This document shows, piece by piece, positions 22,358-30,236 of a DNA stretch of 35,220 bases. Both the position numbers and the translations under genes were made by a program. The stretch is from positions 1 to 35,220 of IMG/VR virus record IMGVR_UViG_3300030098_003503; one strand, given 5' to 3'. This stretch comes from a virus. Numbering within the stretch: position 1 is the stretch's first letter; each line of letters starts with the position of its first letter. The notes beneath the pieces are model-generated. The model was given only the letters and a program-made list of their open reading frames with translations, was not told the DNA's origin and ran no database searches.

Positions 22358-25340
22358 ATATAACAAAAATTCATTACTCGTTCCTCAAGAACAAAACAGA
22401 CTGTGTGATTACTTCTATGGTAGTTATATAGGTTTTGGTGCAGGAGGAGGTGTAGAGGCTGATCTTACAGTAGGAAACGCTGTCATTTTGAATGACGGAG
22501 ACTCTGCAAACTTCTCACGAACAAATGCCACTCCAACTGATTTAAACAAATGGACTTATTCCACTTGGGTAAAAAGAGGAACTCTTGGGACTCGCCAAAC
22601 TTGGGGGCTGTCAGTATTTACTTCTTCAACAGCTTCATATATGCAATTTCATAATGCAGGTTCAGGGTCATTTGATACTATCTACCTAAATGACGAAGGT
22701 GTAAGTGGAACTTCAGCAATACTAAGAACTAACGCCGAATTTCGAGATCCGAATGCTTGGTATCATATTGTAAATATCTATGACACGGATAATGCTACCG
22801 AAGCTTTACGATTTAGATTATTTGTAAACGGTGTCGAAATCACTGATTTTGCTACAGACACAATACCTAGTTCTGGAGCTACCAGTGCCATCAACACTGG
22901 ATCAGCTACGCAATATCTTGGCCGACAGGCAGGAAGCTCAAATTACTTCGATGGATATTTAGCACAATGCGTTTTTTGTGATGGGCAAGCTTACACTCCT
23001 GATAATTTTGGAAAATTTAACTCTAATGGCGTTTGGGTTCCTAAAAAAGTATCTACGTTAACTTTTGGTGATAACGGTTTTTACCTAGATTTTGCTGATT
23101 CCAGCGATCTTGGTAAAGATGTTTCTGGAAAAGGTAATGATTTTACTGCCAACAATTTTGCCAGCAGTGACCAAACAACTGACAGCCCTACTCTGAACTG
23201 GTGTACTCTTACGCCAGCTATGTCTGAAGGTGGTGGGACTGTATCATTATCTGAGGGAAATCTAGCTGTCGCTGGCACTGAAGCAGTTGTCTGGAACAAC
23301 GCTGGTGCAAGTTTTGGTGGCTTTAGTTCTGGAAAGTGGGTCTGGTGTGCAAAGCCTTCAACCAGTGGGGCTGGACACGCTGATCCGTGGGTCGTCAACC
23401 AAGATGGTTGGAAACATATGCAGGAAAGTGATGCAACAACCCACTACGCATCTATTGACGCAGACGGATTTGAAATATCTTTTGATACAGCCAGTGTACA
23501 GACACCTCTGACCAACGGCGGATCTAGGAGTCTCTCCCACACCTACGGCTCTGACGATATGCATCTGGTTGCTATGGACTTCGACAATAATAAGTTATGG
23601 TTTGGCGTGTATGATGATAGTGCCGATACAACTCAATGGATTGGGACATCTACATCATACGATGGCGATCCTGCCAACGGAACAAACCCGACTTTTACAC
23701 TTGACACACCACCGTACTATTGGGGGGTTGCAACTTATACTGGACGAAATGGGGTGGTTGATTTTGGGCAAGGAACTTTGCTCGATCAAATAACCATACC
23801 TACTGGTTTTAAAAAATTGAACTCAGACAATTTGCCAACACCAACTGTTCCAGACCCTACTGCTGGATTTCAAGCAATCACATATTTGGGTACTGGAGCT
23901 AACCAGACAATTACAATGGGAGGCAATTCCTATGGTCACAGGTTGGGAAGTGGAGACAGGTCAAGTTTAATTACCGTGACAACGAGTGGCGGTTCTTGGT
24001 CTGGAACAATGAGCCAAATGGTCAATGGCAGTACATCAAATGGGCCAGGTATTTCTAGTTATGCCGACGAGCAATATGTCCAATTTCAATTTCCAGAAGC
24101 AGTGAATATAACTGAGGTTATGATCGTCTGGCAAAGCTCAGGCTCAAATGTTGGGGACGATTGGCGTTGGTTTGGCAGTAATAATGGAAGTGATTGGACG
24201 ACTTTATCAGGGGCAAACGATTTGAACCCTAATCCAGCAGTCAGCGTTTTATCACTTGGCAGTATTGGGGCCAACGATACCTATAGTTATTACCGCTTTA
24301 AAAATGAAGACGGATCAGGAGCAAATTCCGTACAATGGAGACAAGTAAATTTTAGAGTCAAGCCTACGGACAATGATCGTGCTGTGTCCACCTTTCAGCC
24401 TGATTTTGTTATGATTAAAAATAGGGACACGACTGACGAGTGGAGCGTATACGATGCACCTAGAGGTGTTACGAAACATTTGAATACAGGTACCTCACAG
24501 GAGACCACTGACGCAGACACTTTGACAGCCTTTACATCTTCTGGATTTTCACTTGGGGCTGACGATAAAGTTAACACGGCTGGTGAACGATACGTGGCTT
24601 ACTGCTGGAGGGCTGGTGGCGGTGCTGGTTCTAGCAATACTACAGGAAGTATAAATACTACTTCAACGACTGTGGATCAAACCTATGGTTTTTCCATTAG
24701 CACCTACGAAGGCAATGCGACTAGCGGAGCGACATTCGGACATGGATTGGGAAAAGTGCCTAAGATGATTTGGATTAAACCTCGTGATGCTACTGAGGGA
24801 TGGATAGTCTACCACGTTGATCTTGGGGGAACAAAAGGGACGTATTTAAATATGACCAACACCTCTTACACAGGAACCTACCACTGGAACGATACAGCCC
24901 CATCCTCGACTGTTGTGACTTTAGGAAATCATGTCCTAAACAATGGCAGTGGCAATAACATGGTAGCTTACTGTTGGGCTCCAATCGAGGGGTTCTCTGA
25001 TTTTGGGACATACAAAGGGAATGGCTCCGCAAACGGAAGTCTAATATACACAGGATTTAGGCCCGCTTTTGTAATGATCAAAAACAATACCTCTGCTGGC
25101 TCTTGGTATGTCTATGACAGCACTCGGTCACCTTTTAATGAGGTGGATGACCAGTTAGTTTTTGAATCTTCGACTGCGGAGACATCTGGAAGCGAACCCA
25201 TAGATATGCTTGCGGGTGGGTTCAAGTGTCGCAGTACGGACGCTGGCATTAACTCTGCCGGCAGTACATATCTCTATGCCGCTTTTGCTTCTCATCCGAC
25301 TTGGGGTGGGGAAGATGTTTCCCCGGCTACAGCCGTCTAA
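22347..25340 (+). CDS. Composite receptor-binding tail fibre (LamG-, SPRY-, discoidin-like and repeat modules)
   Basis: The 997-residue protein starts 11 bases inside the previous gene. Visible modules: a LamG/concanavalin-like lectin domain at about 45-235 (NKWTYSTWVKRG, AWYHIVNIYD, LRFRLFVNG, YLGRQAGSSNYFDGYLAQCVF); a SPRY-like beta sandwich at about 285-500, ending in VDFGQGTLL...PTGFKKLNSDNLPTP; an F5/8-type-C-like part at about 505-670 (YADEQYVQFQFPEAVNITEVMI, DWRWFGSNNGSDW); and three copies of a repeat (FQPDFVMIKNRDTTDEWSVYD, KVPKMIWIKPRDATEGWIVYH, FRPAFVMIKNNTSAGSWYVYD) at about 680-997. Such chains of sugar-binding folds suggest glycan recognition at the host surface. Base composition is less AT-rich than in the upstream fibre. 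Confidence 0.75.
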   Translation: MTLKYNKNSLLVPQEQNRLCDYFYGSYIGFGAGGGVEADLTVGNAVILNDGDSANFSRTNATPTDLNKWTYSTWVKRGTLGTRQTWGLSVFTSSTASYMQFHNAGSGSFDTIYLNDEGVSGTSAILRTNAEFRDPNAWYHIVNIYDTDNATEALRFRLFVNGVEITDFATDTIPSSGATSAINTGSATQYLGRQAGSSNYFDGYLAQCVFCDGQAYTPDNFGKFNSNGVWVPKKVSTLTFGDNGFYLDFADSSDLGKDVSGKGNDFTANNFASSDQTTDSPTLNWCTLTPAMSEGGGTVSLSEGNLAVAGTEAVVWNNAGASFGGFSSGKWVWCAKPSTSGAGHADPWVVNQDGWKHMQESDATTHYASIDADGFEISFDTASVQTPLTNGGSRSLSHTYGSDDMHLVAMDFDNNKLWFGVYDDSADTTQWIGTSTSYDGDPANGTNPTFTLDTPPYYWGVATYTGRNGVVDFGQGTLLDQITIPTGFKKLNSDNLPTPTVPDPTAGFQAITYLGTGANQTITMGGNSYGHRLGSGDRSSLITVTTSGGSWSGTMSQMVNGSTSNGPGISSYADEQYVQFQFPEAVNITEVMIVWQSSGSNVGDDWRWFGSNNGSDWTTLSGANDLNPNPAVSVLSLGSIGANDTYSYYRFKNEDGSGANSVQWRQVNFRVKPTDNDRAVSTFQPDFVMIKNRDTTDEWSVYDAPRGVTKHLNTGTSQETTDADTLTAFTSSGFSLGADDKVNTAGERYVAYCWRAGGGAGSSNTTGSINTTSTTVDQTYGFSISTYEGNATSGATFGHGLGKVPKMIWIKPRDATEGWIVYHVDLGGTKGTYLNMTNTSYTGTYHWNDTAPSSTVVTLGNHVLNNGSGNNMVAYCWAPIEGFSDFGTYKGNGSANGSLIYTGFRPAFVMIKNNTSAGSWYVYDSTRSPFNEVDDQLVFESSTAETSGSEPIDMLAGGFKCRSTDAGINSAGSTYLYAAFASHPTWGGEDVSPATAV

Positions 25341-25690
25341 TGGAGATTAGCCACAAAGAACTTGTTACCCTCGGCATTGTCCTTGCTGGATTAGCTACCA
25401 CCTGGGGTATGCTAAAGACTAAAGTTTCTTCTATTTTAAAAGAATTAGAAGAATTAAAAAAAGATGGTCACAAGGTGGATACTCGCTTGGATAAAATAGA
25501 AGCAAAACAAGCGGTTGCTTTGTCAGCTATAGATACAATGTCTAAAGATATTCTTAGTCCCCAAATACTAAAACAACAATCAGAACGGGATGGTGCGGTG
25601 GAGATGAGACTAAGATCATTGGAGCGAGAGACTCAAAGTCTACATTCTATGCACAACACAATCCACCCGCCAGTAAAGGAAAAAAAATGA
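25340..25690 (+). CDS. Membrane-anchored coiled-coil protein
   Basis: The 116-residue protein has its ATG sharing a base with the fibre stop. A frame extending upstream to 25301 lies inside the fibre gene and is not preferred. Residues about 6-25 (ELVTLGIVLAGLATTWGML) form one membrane span. The remainder is a lysine/glutamate-rich coiled coil (ILKELEELKKDG, RLDKIEAKQ, MRLRSLERETQ). This topology resembles small phage inner-membrane proteins such as i-spanins or holin accessory proteins. The nearby lysis genes support that, but there is no decisive motif. Confidence 0.6.
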   Translation: MEISHKELVTLGIVLAGLATTWGMLKTKVSSILKELEELKKDGHKVDTRLDKIEAKQAVALSAIDTMSKDILSPQILKQQSERDGAVEMRLRSLERETQSLHSMHNTIHPPVKEKK

Positions 25691-25785
25691 AGTGTATTTA
25701 TTGCGATCACGAATGTCATTGTAATTACAAGTGCGACAGTTGCAGTTGTGAAGACTGCGATTGCCGGGAGGACGCACAAGAATGA
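25687..25785 (+). CDS. Very cysteine-rich 32-residue miniprotein, metal-binding candidate
   Basis: The frame overlaps both neighbours by the ATGA arrangement at its start and by its TGA within the next gene's ATGATG. Nine of 32 residues are cysteine: CIYCDHECHC, then CDSCSCEDCDC, with a His between. This is the same layout as the miniprotein at 16645-16803 (CxxC...C, then CxxCxCxDC). It could bind zinc or iron. Spacing and the double overlap support translation. Confidence 0.6.
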   Translation: MKCIYCDHECHCNYKCDSCSCEDCDCREDAQE

Positions 25786-25982
25786 TGTATGTCGCTGTGG
25801 TGATTCTAACCGTGATGGGCAGTGCAACCTTTCAGATGAATGACACCGCCGCTGATGGATACCCCACGTTGGAAGGATGCTACACTCGGATAGCGGTGAT
25901 GATAAAGAATGTATCTATGGCGGCCCCAGTGATAAATGCCCAGGGTATTTGTATGGAAAAGAAATTGGGTAAACTACTATAG
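25782..25982 (+). CDS. Small exported protein candidate
   Basis: The 66-residue protein's first 20 residues (MMYVAVVILTVMGSATFQMN) form a hydrophobic segment that may be a signal peptide or anchor. The mature part has two cysteines (EGCYTRI, GICMEKK) that could bond in the periplasm. GGGAGG lies 10 bases before the ATG as a ribosome site. An upstream TTG at 25761 would extend it without benefit. A pair of small membrane/periplasmic genes just before the lysis genes could be a spanin-like set, but no lipobox is visible, so the assignment stays open. Confidence 0.55.
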   Translation: MMYVAVVILTVMGSATFQMNDTAADGYPTLEGCYTRIAVMIKNVSMAAPVINAQGICMEKKLGKLL

Positions 25983-25990
25983 GTAAGAGG

Positions 25991-26941
25991 ATGGCAGTTG
26001 CTAAAGTAAATGACGAAGAATTTGTAAAAACCTTTGAAACACACGGAGCAAAAAAAGCCGCTGAAATTTTAGGTGTGGTAGAGAGAGCGGTTTACAATCG
26101 GCGGCGTAGATTAGAGCAAGCACTGGGCCGATCCATAAATGCTCCGGCAACCACGACACGAATAACCAGTGCAGAATTTCCATCCCGGATGATTTTTGAA
26201 ATTGACAACGGCATAATTCCTATTGGAAGTGATGCACATATCTGGCCGGGAAATCTGACAACAGCACAGCGGGGCTTCCTTTATTTTCTTAGACGATACA
26301 AAAAAGAAATACCTATGGTGGTAATGAATGGAGACTTGTTTGACGGTGCGGGTATCTCCCGCTTCCCCAGTATAGGATGGGAAGACAAACCTACCGTAGT
26401 GGAAGAGTTATCTGCCTGTAAAATTTTTACCAATTCTATACAGGACATAGTGCCTCACGCCGAGTTAGTTTTCACTCTCGGCAATCACGACATGAGATTA
26501 GAGACTTACCTGGCAAACAATACGCCTGATGTAAATGGTGTGCTGGGTACTCGGTTGAAGGATCACTTCAGCGAGTGGCTCATGGGCTGGACTTGCTGGC
26601 TAAATGATGAGGTCATTATTAAGCATCGCTTTAAAGGAGGTATCCACGCTACACATAACAATGCTCTCTGGTCTGGGCGTACAATTGTCACGGGTCATCT
26701 GCATAGCCAAAAGGTTACAGGCTTCAGTGACTACAACGGTCATCGTTGGGGAGTAGACTGCGGCACATTAGCTGATCCCTATGGGAGCCAGTTTACAAAC
26801 TACACCGAAGACAACCCGGTCAATTGGAGAAGTGGATTCGCTGTTCTGGTATTCAAGGACGGTAAGCTATTACCCCCGGAGCTAGTCCAGGTGTGGGATG
26901 AAAACAAGATTACATTTAGAGGAGAGGTTATAGAGGTATGA
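25991..26941 (+). CDS. Calcineurin-like metallophosphoesterase with N-terminal HTH
   Basis: The 316-residue protein starts with an HTH-like segment at about 8-40 (FETHGAKKAAEILGVVERAVYNRRRRLE). The metallophosphoesterase domain runs from about 75 to 285: SDAH (Asp81, His83), NGDLFDG (Asp115), LGNHDMR (Asn165, His166), a central His near 219-222 (IHATH) and TGHLHSQ (His236, His238). These are the metal ligands of the family, so it is probably active on a phosphoester, perhaps nucleic acid or nucleotide. The HTH suggests DNA contact. The role in phage is not established. Its end overlaps the next gene's ATGA. Confidence 0.8.
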   Translation: MAVAKVNDEEFVKTFETHGAKKAAEILGVVERAVYNRRRRLEQALGRSINAPATTTRITSAEFPSRMIFEIDNGIIPIGSDAHIWPGNLTTAQRGFLYFLRRYKKEIPMVVMNGDLFDGAGISRFPSIGWEDKPTVVEELSACKIFTNSIQDIVPHAELVFTLGNHDMRLETYLANNTPDVNGVLGTRLKDHFSEWLMGWTCWLNDEVIIKHRFKGGIHATHNNALWSGRTIVTGHLHSQKVTGFSDYNGHRWGVDCGTLADPYGSQFTNYTEDNPVNWRSGFAVLVFKDGKLLPPELVQVWDENKITFRGEVIEV

Positions 26942-27129
26942 GAAATAGAAAACCAATTGTGAATAGTAGGACAGACAATTTTCATTTCAGTGTGAGCTTT
27001 GATCCCGACAACAACTACGCCCCGGTGGAATGTTTTATTGTAGGACGGGGGCGAGTAGGCCAGCAGTTGGATGAGGAGCTACATGAATTAAGCGTGAAGA
27101 TGTGTAAGATAATGCAAAAGGAGTTTTAA
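26938..27129 (+). CDS. Small protein, TSCPD-like (ribonucleotide-reductase-related) domain candidate
   Basis: The 63-residue protein overlaps the phosphoesterase stop by 4 bases and shares its last base with the next ATG. The core (NFHFSVSFDP, APVECFIVGRGRVGQQLDEELHELSVKMCKIMQ) follows the pattern of small phage proteins related to the TSCPD domain: beta hairpin, G-x-x-G turn, then a helix ending in a Gln. The function of such short stand-alone versions is unclear. The match is by eye only. Confidence 0.45.
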   Translation: MRNRKPIVNSRTDNFHFSVSFDPDNNYAPVECFIVGRGRVGQQLDEELHELSVKMCKIMQKEF

Positions 27130-27566
27130 TGTTATCAATTATTGGAAGTATATTAGGGTTTGGAACATCAATTATTCCCAAGGTGATGGGATACTTTGAA
27201 ACCAAGCGAGATCAGCAGTTTGAATTAAAATGCATGGAAAAACAGCATGAAATAAATTTAGCCCTCGGCAATCAGAAAATGCAGATGGTGAATATTGATG
27301 CGGATATTCGGGAGACTGAGTCGCTACACAAGGAACACGCCGAGATTACAAAAAAGGCCAGCCAATTTTGGATCAATGTTTCCTCAAGTGTCCGGCCAAT
27401 GACAACATACATACTCCTCATAGAATTTATGACGCTGACCTATCTCCTGGCATTCGATCTGATAGATATTGAGATGTACTCGATGATATGGAATGAACCT
27501 ATGCAGAGTGTATGGGCGGCTGTGGTCTGCTTCTGGTTTGGTCAAAGAACTTTTAACAGAAAATGA
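27129..27566 (+). CDS. Holin candidate (three-transmembrane type)
   Basis: The 145-residue protein has a hydrophobic N-terminus at about 1-20 (MLSIIGSILGFGTSIIPKVMGYF). A charged helical middle (KRDQQFELKCMEKQHEINLAL) is followed by two further hydrophobic segments at about 90-112 (MTTYILLIEFMTLTYLLAF) and 124-140 (MQSVWAAVVCFWFGQRTF). This topology matches 3TM phage/GTA holins, which permeabilise the inner membrane and release the endolysin. The stop overlaps the endolysin ATG by four bases, the classic holin-endolysin pairing. Confidence 0.75.
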   Translation: MLSIIGSILGFGTSIIPKVMGYFETKRDQQFELKCMEKQHEINLALGNQKMQMVNIDADIRETESLHKEHAEITKKASQFWINVSSSVRPMTTYILLIEFMTLTYLLAFDLIDIEMYSMIWNEPMQSVWAAVVCFWFGQRTFNRK

Positions 27567-28027
27567 GGCACGTTAATAAAAAAGGACTCTCCATTATCAA
27601 GAAGTGGGAGGGTTTTCCAGAAAGTAGGCCGGGTTGGACAAGCGTATACCTATGCCCGGCGAATAGATACACGATTGGGTATGGTTCTACATGGGATCTT
27701 GATGGGGATGCTATCCGGGCTGATCACCCGGACATTACGAGAGAGGAAGCTGAGAAGTATCTCCAACGTGAGGTTAGCCACGTTGAGAAAGCAATTGAGA
27801 AACTTATCACCGCCGAACTAACAGACAATATGTTCAGCGCACTTGGAAGCTGGGCGTATAATGTTGGCACTGGTGCGATGCAGCGATCCACCTTGCGCCA
27901 ATGTTTGTTAAGGGGTGAGTATGAAAAAGCGGGAGACCAATTCCTTCGATGGACTTTTGCTGGTGGGCGTAAGCTCAAAGGGTTGATCTCCCGAAGGTTG
28001 GAGGAGAAATCTCTCTTTCTCAGTTAA
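27563..28027 (+). CDS. Endolysin, GH24 lysozyme
   Basis: The 154-residue muramidase cuts the glycan strand of peptidoglycan at lysis. Motifs: KKWEG with Glu16 as acid, YLCPANRYTIGYG (Thr37, with Cys31 where many relatives have Asp), ITREEAEKYLQREV, then FSALGSWAYNVG and LLRGEYEKAGDQFLRWTFAGGRKLKGLISRR, the standard GH24 order. Relative to short forms there is an insert after Glu16 (FPESRPGWTSV). There is no N-terminal signal segment, consistent with holin-dependent release. Its end overlaps the converging gene at 28020-28265 by 8 bases. Confidence 0.9.
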   Translation: MRHVNKKGLSIIKKWEGFPESRPGWTSVYLCPANRYTIGYGSTWDLDGDAIRADHPDITREEAEKYLQREVSHVEKAIEKLITAELTDNMFSALGSWAYNVGTGAMQRSTLRQCLLRGEYEKAGDQFLRWTFAGGRKLKGLISRRLEEKSLFLS

Positions 28028-28265
28028 TAACTTGCAAGCTCCGTTGTTGGCCTGGAATGTTTGTGACATACCCTCGCTCTTTTAATCTCTTTATATAACC
28101 GTGGACATTGGAGCGGTTGGTATTCATCAACTTGCACAGCTCAGTATAGCTGGGACTGTGTCCGTGTTCTTTTATCCAGTGGTCAATTAAATTAAGGGTA
28201 TGCATCTGCTTAGGTGTCAGACCCTTCTTCTTAACAACTTCACTGCCGCATTGCTGGCAAATCAT
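28020..28265 (-). CDS. Small LexA-like winged-helix regulator with zinc knuckle
   Basis: The 81-residue protein has an N-terminal MICQQCGSE CxxC pair followed by a LexA-N-terminal-like winged helix: LTPKQMHTLNLIDHWIKEHGHSPSYTELCKLMN, then NRSNVHGYIKRLKERGYV and a short wing RSLQV. It lacks the LexA protease domain, so it may be a small phage regulator. It starts inside the stop of the annealing recombinase gene (ATGA overlap) and so ends the minus-strand recombination operon. It could control those genes or late genes. Confidence 0.7.
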   Translation of the reverse strand: MICQQCGSEVVKKKGLTPKQMHTLNLIDHWIKEHGHSPSYTELCKLMNTNRSNVHGYIKRLKERGYVTNIPGQQRSLQVIN

Positions 28266-29143
28266 TTTCCGGCTCCCAATCTCTTGTTTGCATCCAGTCT
28301 TGCCTTTTCCAATTTCTTCACCCAGGACGGTGGCAATTTATCCAGCCTCTCCTGGTTCAATTCTTTGAACTGTTTCATGTTAGTCATCCTGTCCCTGGGT
28401 TGTACTTTGTAGTCGGCCTCCAAAGCGTTCACCTCTAGTTTGTATTCTTTGGCAAAGGACTCATTGTCATAGAGATATTTAATCTCTTTGCCCCGTGACG
28501 GGATGTATTCCAGACCCCATTCCTTTATAGGCTCCGTAATTGCGTCAGGATTAGCATCTTTTTCTGGATGAGTTTTGGTATCAACCGCCTCCGACTCGTC
28601 AACAGGCGGGGCTGTGAGAGCCTCTGATTTCTCCTCATCGGGGAAAATTTCATCCAAATTATATGAAATGTCCTTTGTTCCTATCACGTCACTAGCTTCT
28701 GTCTCATCCAACAGCCCCAACCCGCATATCGAAAGAGTGACCCGGCGTTTTGCCTTAGTCATCGCCTTGGCGATGGCATTGGAACGTGCCTCCCCACGGA
28801 GACCGCCGACAGGAACTGCCCCGATGTCTTCGTCTGTTCTTCCGTGCTTGTCCTGGGCGGCAACGTGCACTTCGTATTGTCCATCTACCTCCCCCCGCTC
28901 TATCACTTTAATGGACACGCCGTGCAGTTGCCGTAGCTGGTCGGCGCAATCTCGCTTCGCATATAAAGTGAGTTTTTTATTCAGAGTGATATACTCGAAG
29001 GGGCGGGTCAGCGGATTCAAGCCAACTGATTCGCACACCTTGTTGTAATAAAACACTCTGTCATTTTCGCTTAACTTGGCGAGGTCGCCGTTAATTAAAA
29101 CATTTTCAATTTGACCTATTTCTTGTGTAGCTATCTGATTCAT
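28262..29143 (-). CDS. Phage single-strand DNA annealing/recombination protein candidate
   Basis: The 293-residue protein resembles a common phage annealing-protein type (RecT/Sak-like). NPLTRPFEYITLNKKLTLYAKRD, QLRQLHGVSIKV, GRTDEDIGAVPVGGLRGEARSNAIAKAMTKAKRRVTLSICGLGLLDETE form the conserved body at about residues 35-165. The C-terminal 130 residues are acidic then basic and less conserved-looking. It would anneal single strands made by the exonuclease encoded just upstream. The ribosome site AAAGGAGG precedes the ATG and the gap to the exonuclease gene is one base. The exact annealing family is uncertain. Confidence 0.6.
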   Translation of the reverse strand: MNQIATQEIGQIENVLINGDLAKLSENDRVFYYNKVCESVGLNPLTRPFEYITLNKKLTLYAKRDCADQLRQLHGVSIKVIERGEVDGQYEVHVAAQDKHGRTDEDIGAVPVGGLRGEARSNAIAKAMTKAKRRVTLSICGLGLLDETEASDVIGTKDISYNLDEIFPDEEKSEALTAPPVDESEAVDTKTHPEKDANPDAITEPIKEWGLEYIPSRGKEIKYLYDNESFAKEYKLEVNALEADYKVQPRDRMTNMKQFKELNQERLDKLPPSWVKKLEKARLDANKRLGAGK

Positions 29144-29144
29144 T

Positions 29145-30080
29145 TTAGTCCTCCTTTACTTTAAATCGTCTGGATGTGTGGGCATCTTTAGCCGGGGTAA
29201 TTTTTATCTTCTCCGGCTGGGCTTTGTAATTGACTGTAGTAAAACTCACCGTCCTATTATCTGGGAGTTGTACTTTTTCCACGCCGCCTAGAATGTGTTT
29301 CATTATTAGCGCATTGTCTTCCATGCACTTCTTCCCGGCAGTCACCGCTCTCTCAGCCGCCAGGTAAGTGTCGGCGGCATCAATGAGATGTCCCCTTGCC
29401 TCACTTTTAATTTCCTCTGAAGGGCCGTCCGTTAAATCGATAGGGTCAAAGTAATTGGCATCGTAATATCTGTTTGCCTCTTCATTCGTGACGGGCGGGT
29501 AGTCAGTATCATTTTCCATGTGATCCCAAAATATATTCACCGCCTCTCTAATTGCTTTGATGGTAGGCTCATGGCGGTGTACTAATGCAATGCGCCACTG
29601 GAGATCACTTCTGGCTAGTTCGCCTATTACACATATGTCTGTATCAGTGCAGTCCATCTGCGCTTGAACTTGCAACACTCTTTCCATTGCATCAGTTGGA
29701 TTACTCGGTCTGCCAGGGTGCTTGCATTCCCACAAGTTCCCCGCCTTCACCGTGGTTCCCTCATATGTCCAGTCTTCAGTAAATATGCCGTCCAAACTAG
29801 CAACCATATTACAATGCTTGTTCGCATACCCTTTTTTGGGTTCCATGATGGCGCAGTTAAATTCATCATTAAACCAGTGCATCAGGGCATCTTGAAAATA
29901 ATTCCCGGCTTTCATTGGGGCGGTAGGTTCGGGAGGTTTGACATTATCTATTGCCTCTCGGTGACGAATCAAAATGTCGTTAGGCGTGCGCCCGAAGGGT
30001 AATAGATATTCCCCTTTGACCTGGGTAATAAAAGGGACATCACTTGCCCCCGACTCTTTACCTGTTTTTGAGTGCTTCAT
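29145..30080 (-). CDS. YqaJ/lambda-exonuclease-like recombination nuclease
   Basis: The 311-residue protein shows the PD-(D/E)XK nuclease pattern: MKAGNYFQDALMHWF near 56-70, VASLDGIF with Asp97, NLWECKHP with Glu118 and Lys120, and RVLQVQAQM with Gln138/Gln141. That order is typical of YqaJ-type viral recombinases, which resect double-strand ends 5' to 3'. The C-terminal third is helical (DAADTYLAAERAVTAGKK). It is first in the minus-strand operon with the annealing protein, as in lambda Red and RecET pairs. The ribosome site is AAAGGAG, 9 bases upstream. Confidence 0.75.
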   Translation of the reverse strand: MKHSKTGKESGASDVPFITQVKGEYLLPFGRTPNDILIRHREAIDNVKPPEPTAPMKAGNYFQDALMHWFNDEFNCAIMEPKKGYANKHCNMVASLDGIFTEDWTYEGTTVKAGNLWECKHPGRPSNPTDAMERVLQVQAQMDCTDTDICVIGELARSDLQWRIALVHRHEPTIKAIREAVNIFWDHMENDTDYPPVTNEEANRYYDANYFDPIDLTDGPSEEIKSEARGHLIDAADTYLAAERAVTAGKKCMEDNALIMKHILGGVEKVQLPDNRTVSFTTVNYKAQPEKIKITPAKDAHTSRRFKVKED

Positions 30081-30197
30081 AGTTTTTCTACTCCTTTTCT
30101 ACCAAGTGTTGTGGACACGATATGCACACCCATTAACAGGCCACCTAAAGTTGGTTTTTTACGTTTGAATTTTCGGAAAAATCTTTTTACTTTTATT

Positions 30198-30214
30198 CGG
30201 TAATAGCGGTAATA
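30198..30214. repeat. Tandem CGGTAATA pair (operator candidate)
   Basis: CGGTAATA occurs at 30198-30205 and 30207-30214, a 9-base period, in the leader of the exonuclease/annealing operon. A separate 8-bp inverted repeat (CCCCATAT 30218-30225 and ATATGGGG 30258-30265) lies just beyond and flanks the first integrase-arm-like repeat. These may be operator or recombination accessory sites. From 30081 to 30197 I see only the ribosome site and T-rich leader. Confidence 0.35.
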
Positions 30215-30236
30215 AATCCCCATATGTACTCTCCAT

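Noticed and set aside
22347-25340. Diversity-generating retroelement target in the fibre
   Set aside because: No reverse transcriptase or template repeat is seen in the window, and the lectin-like domains alone are not evidence.
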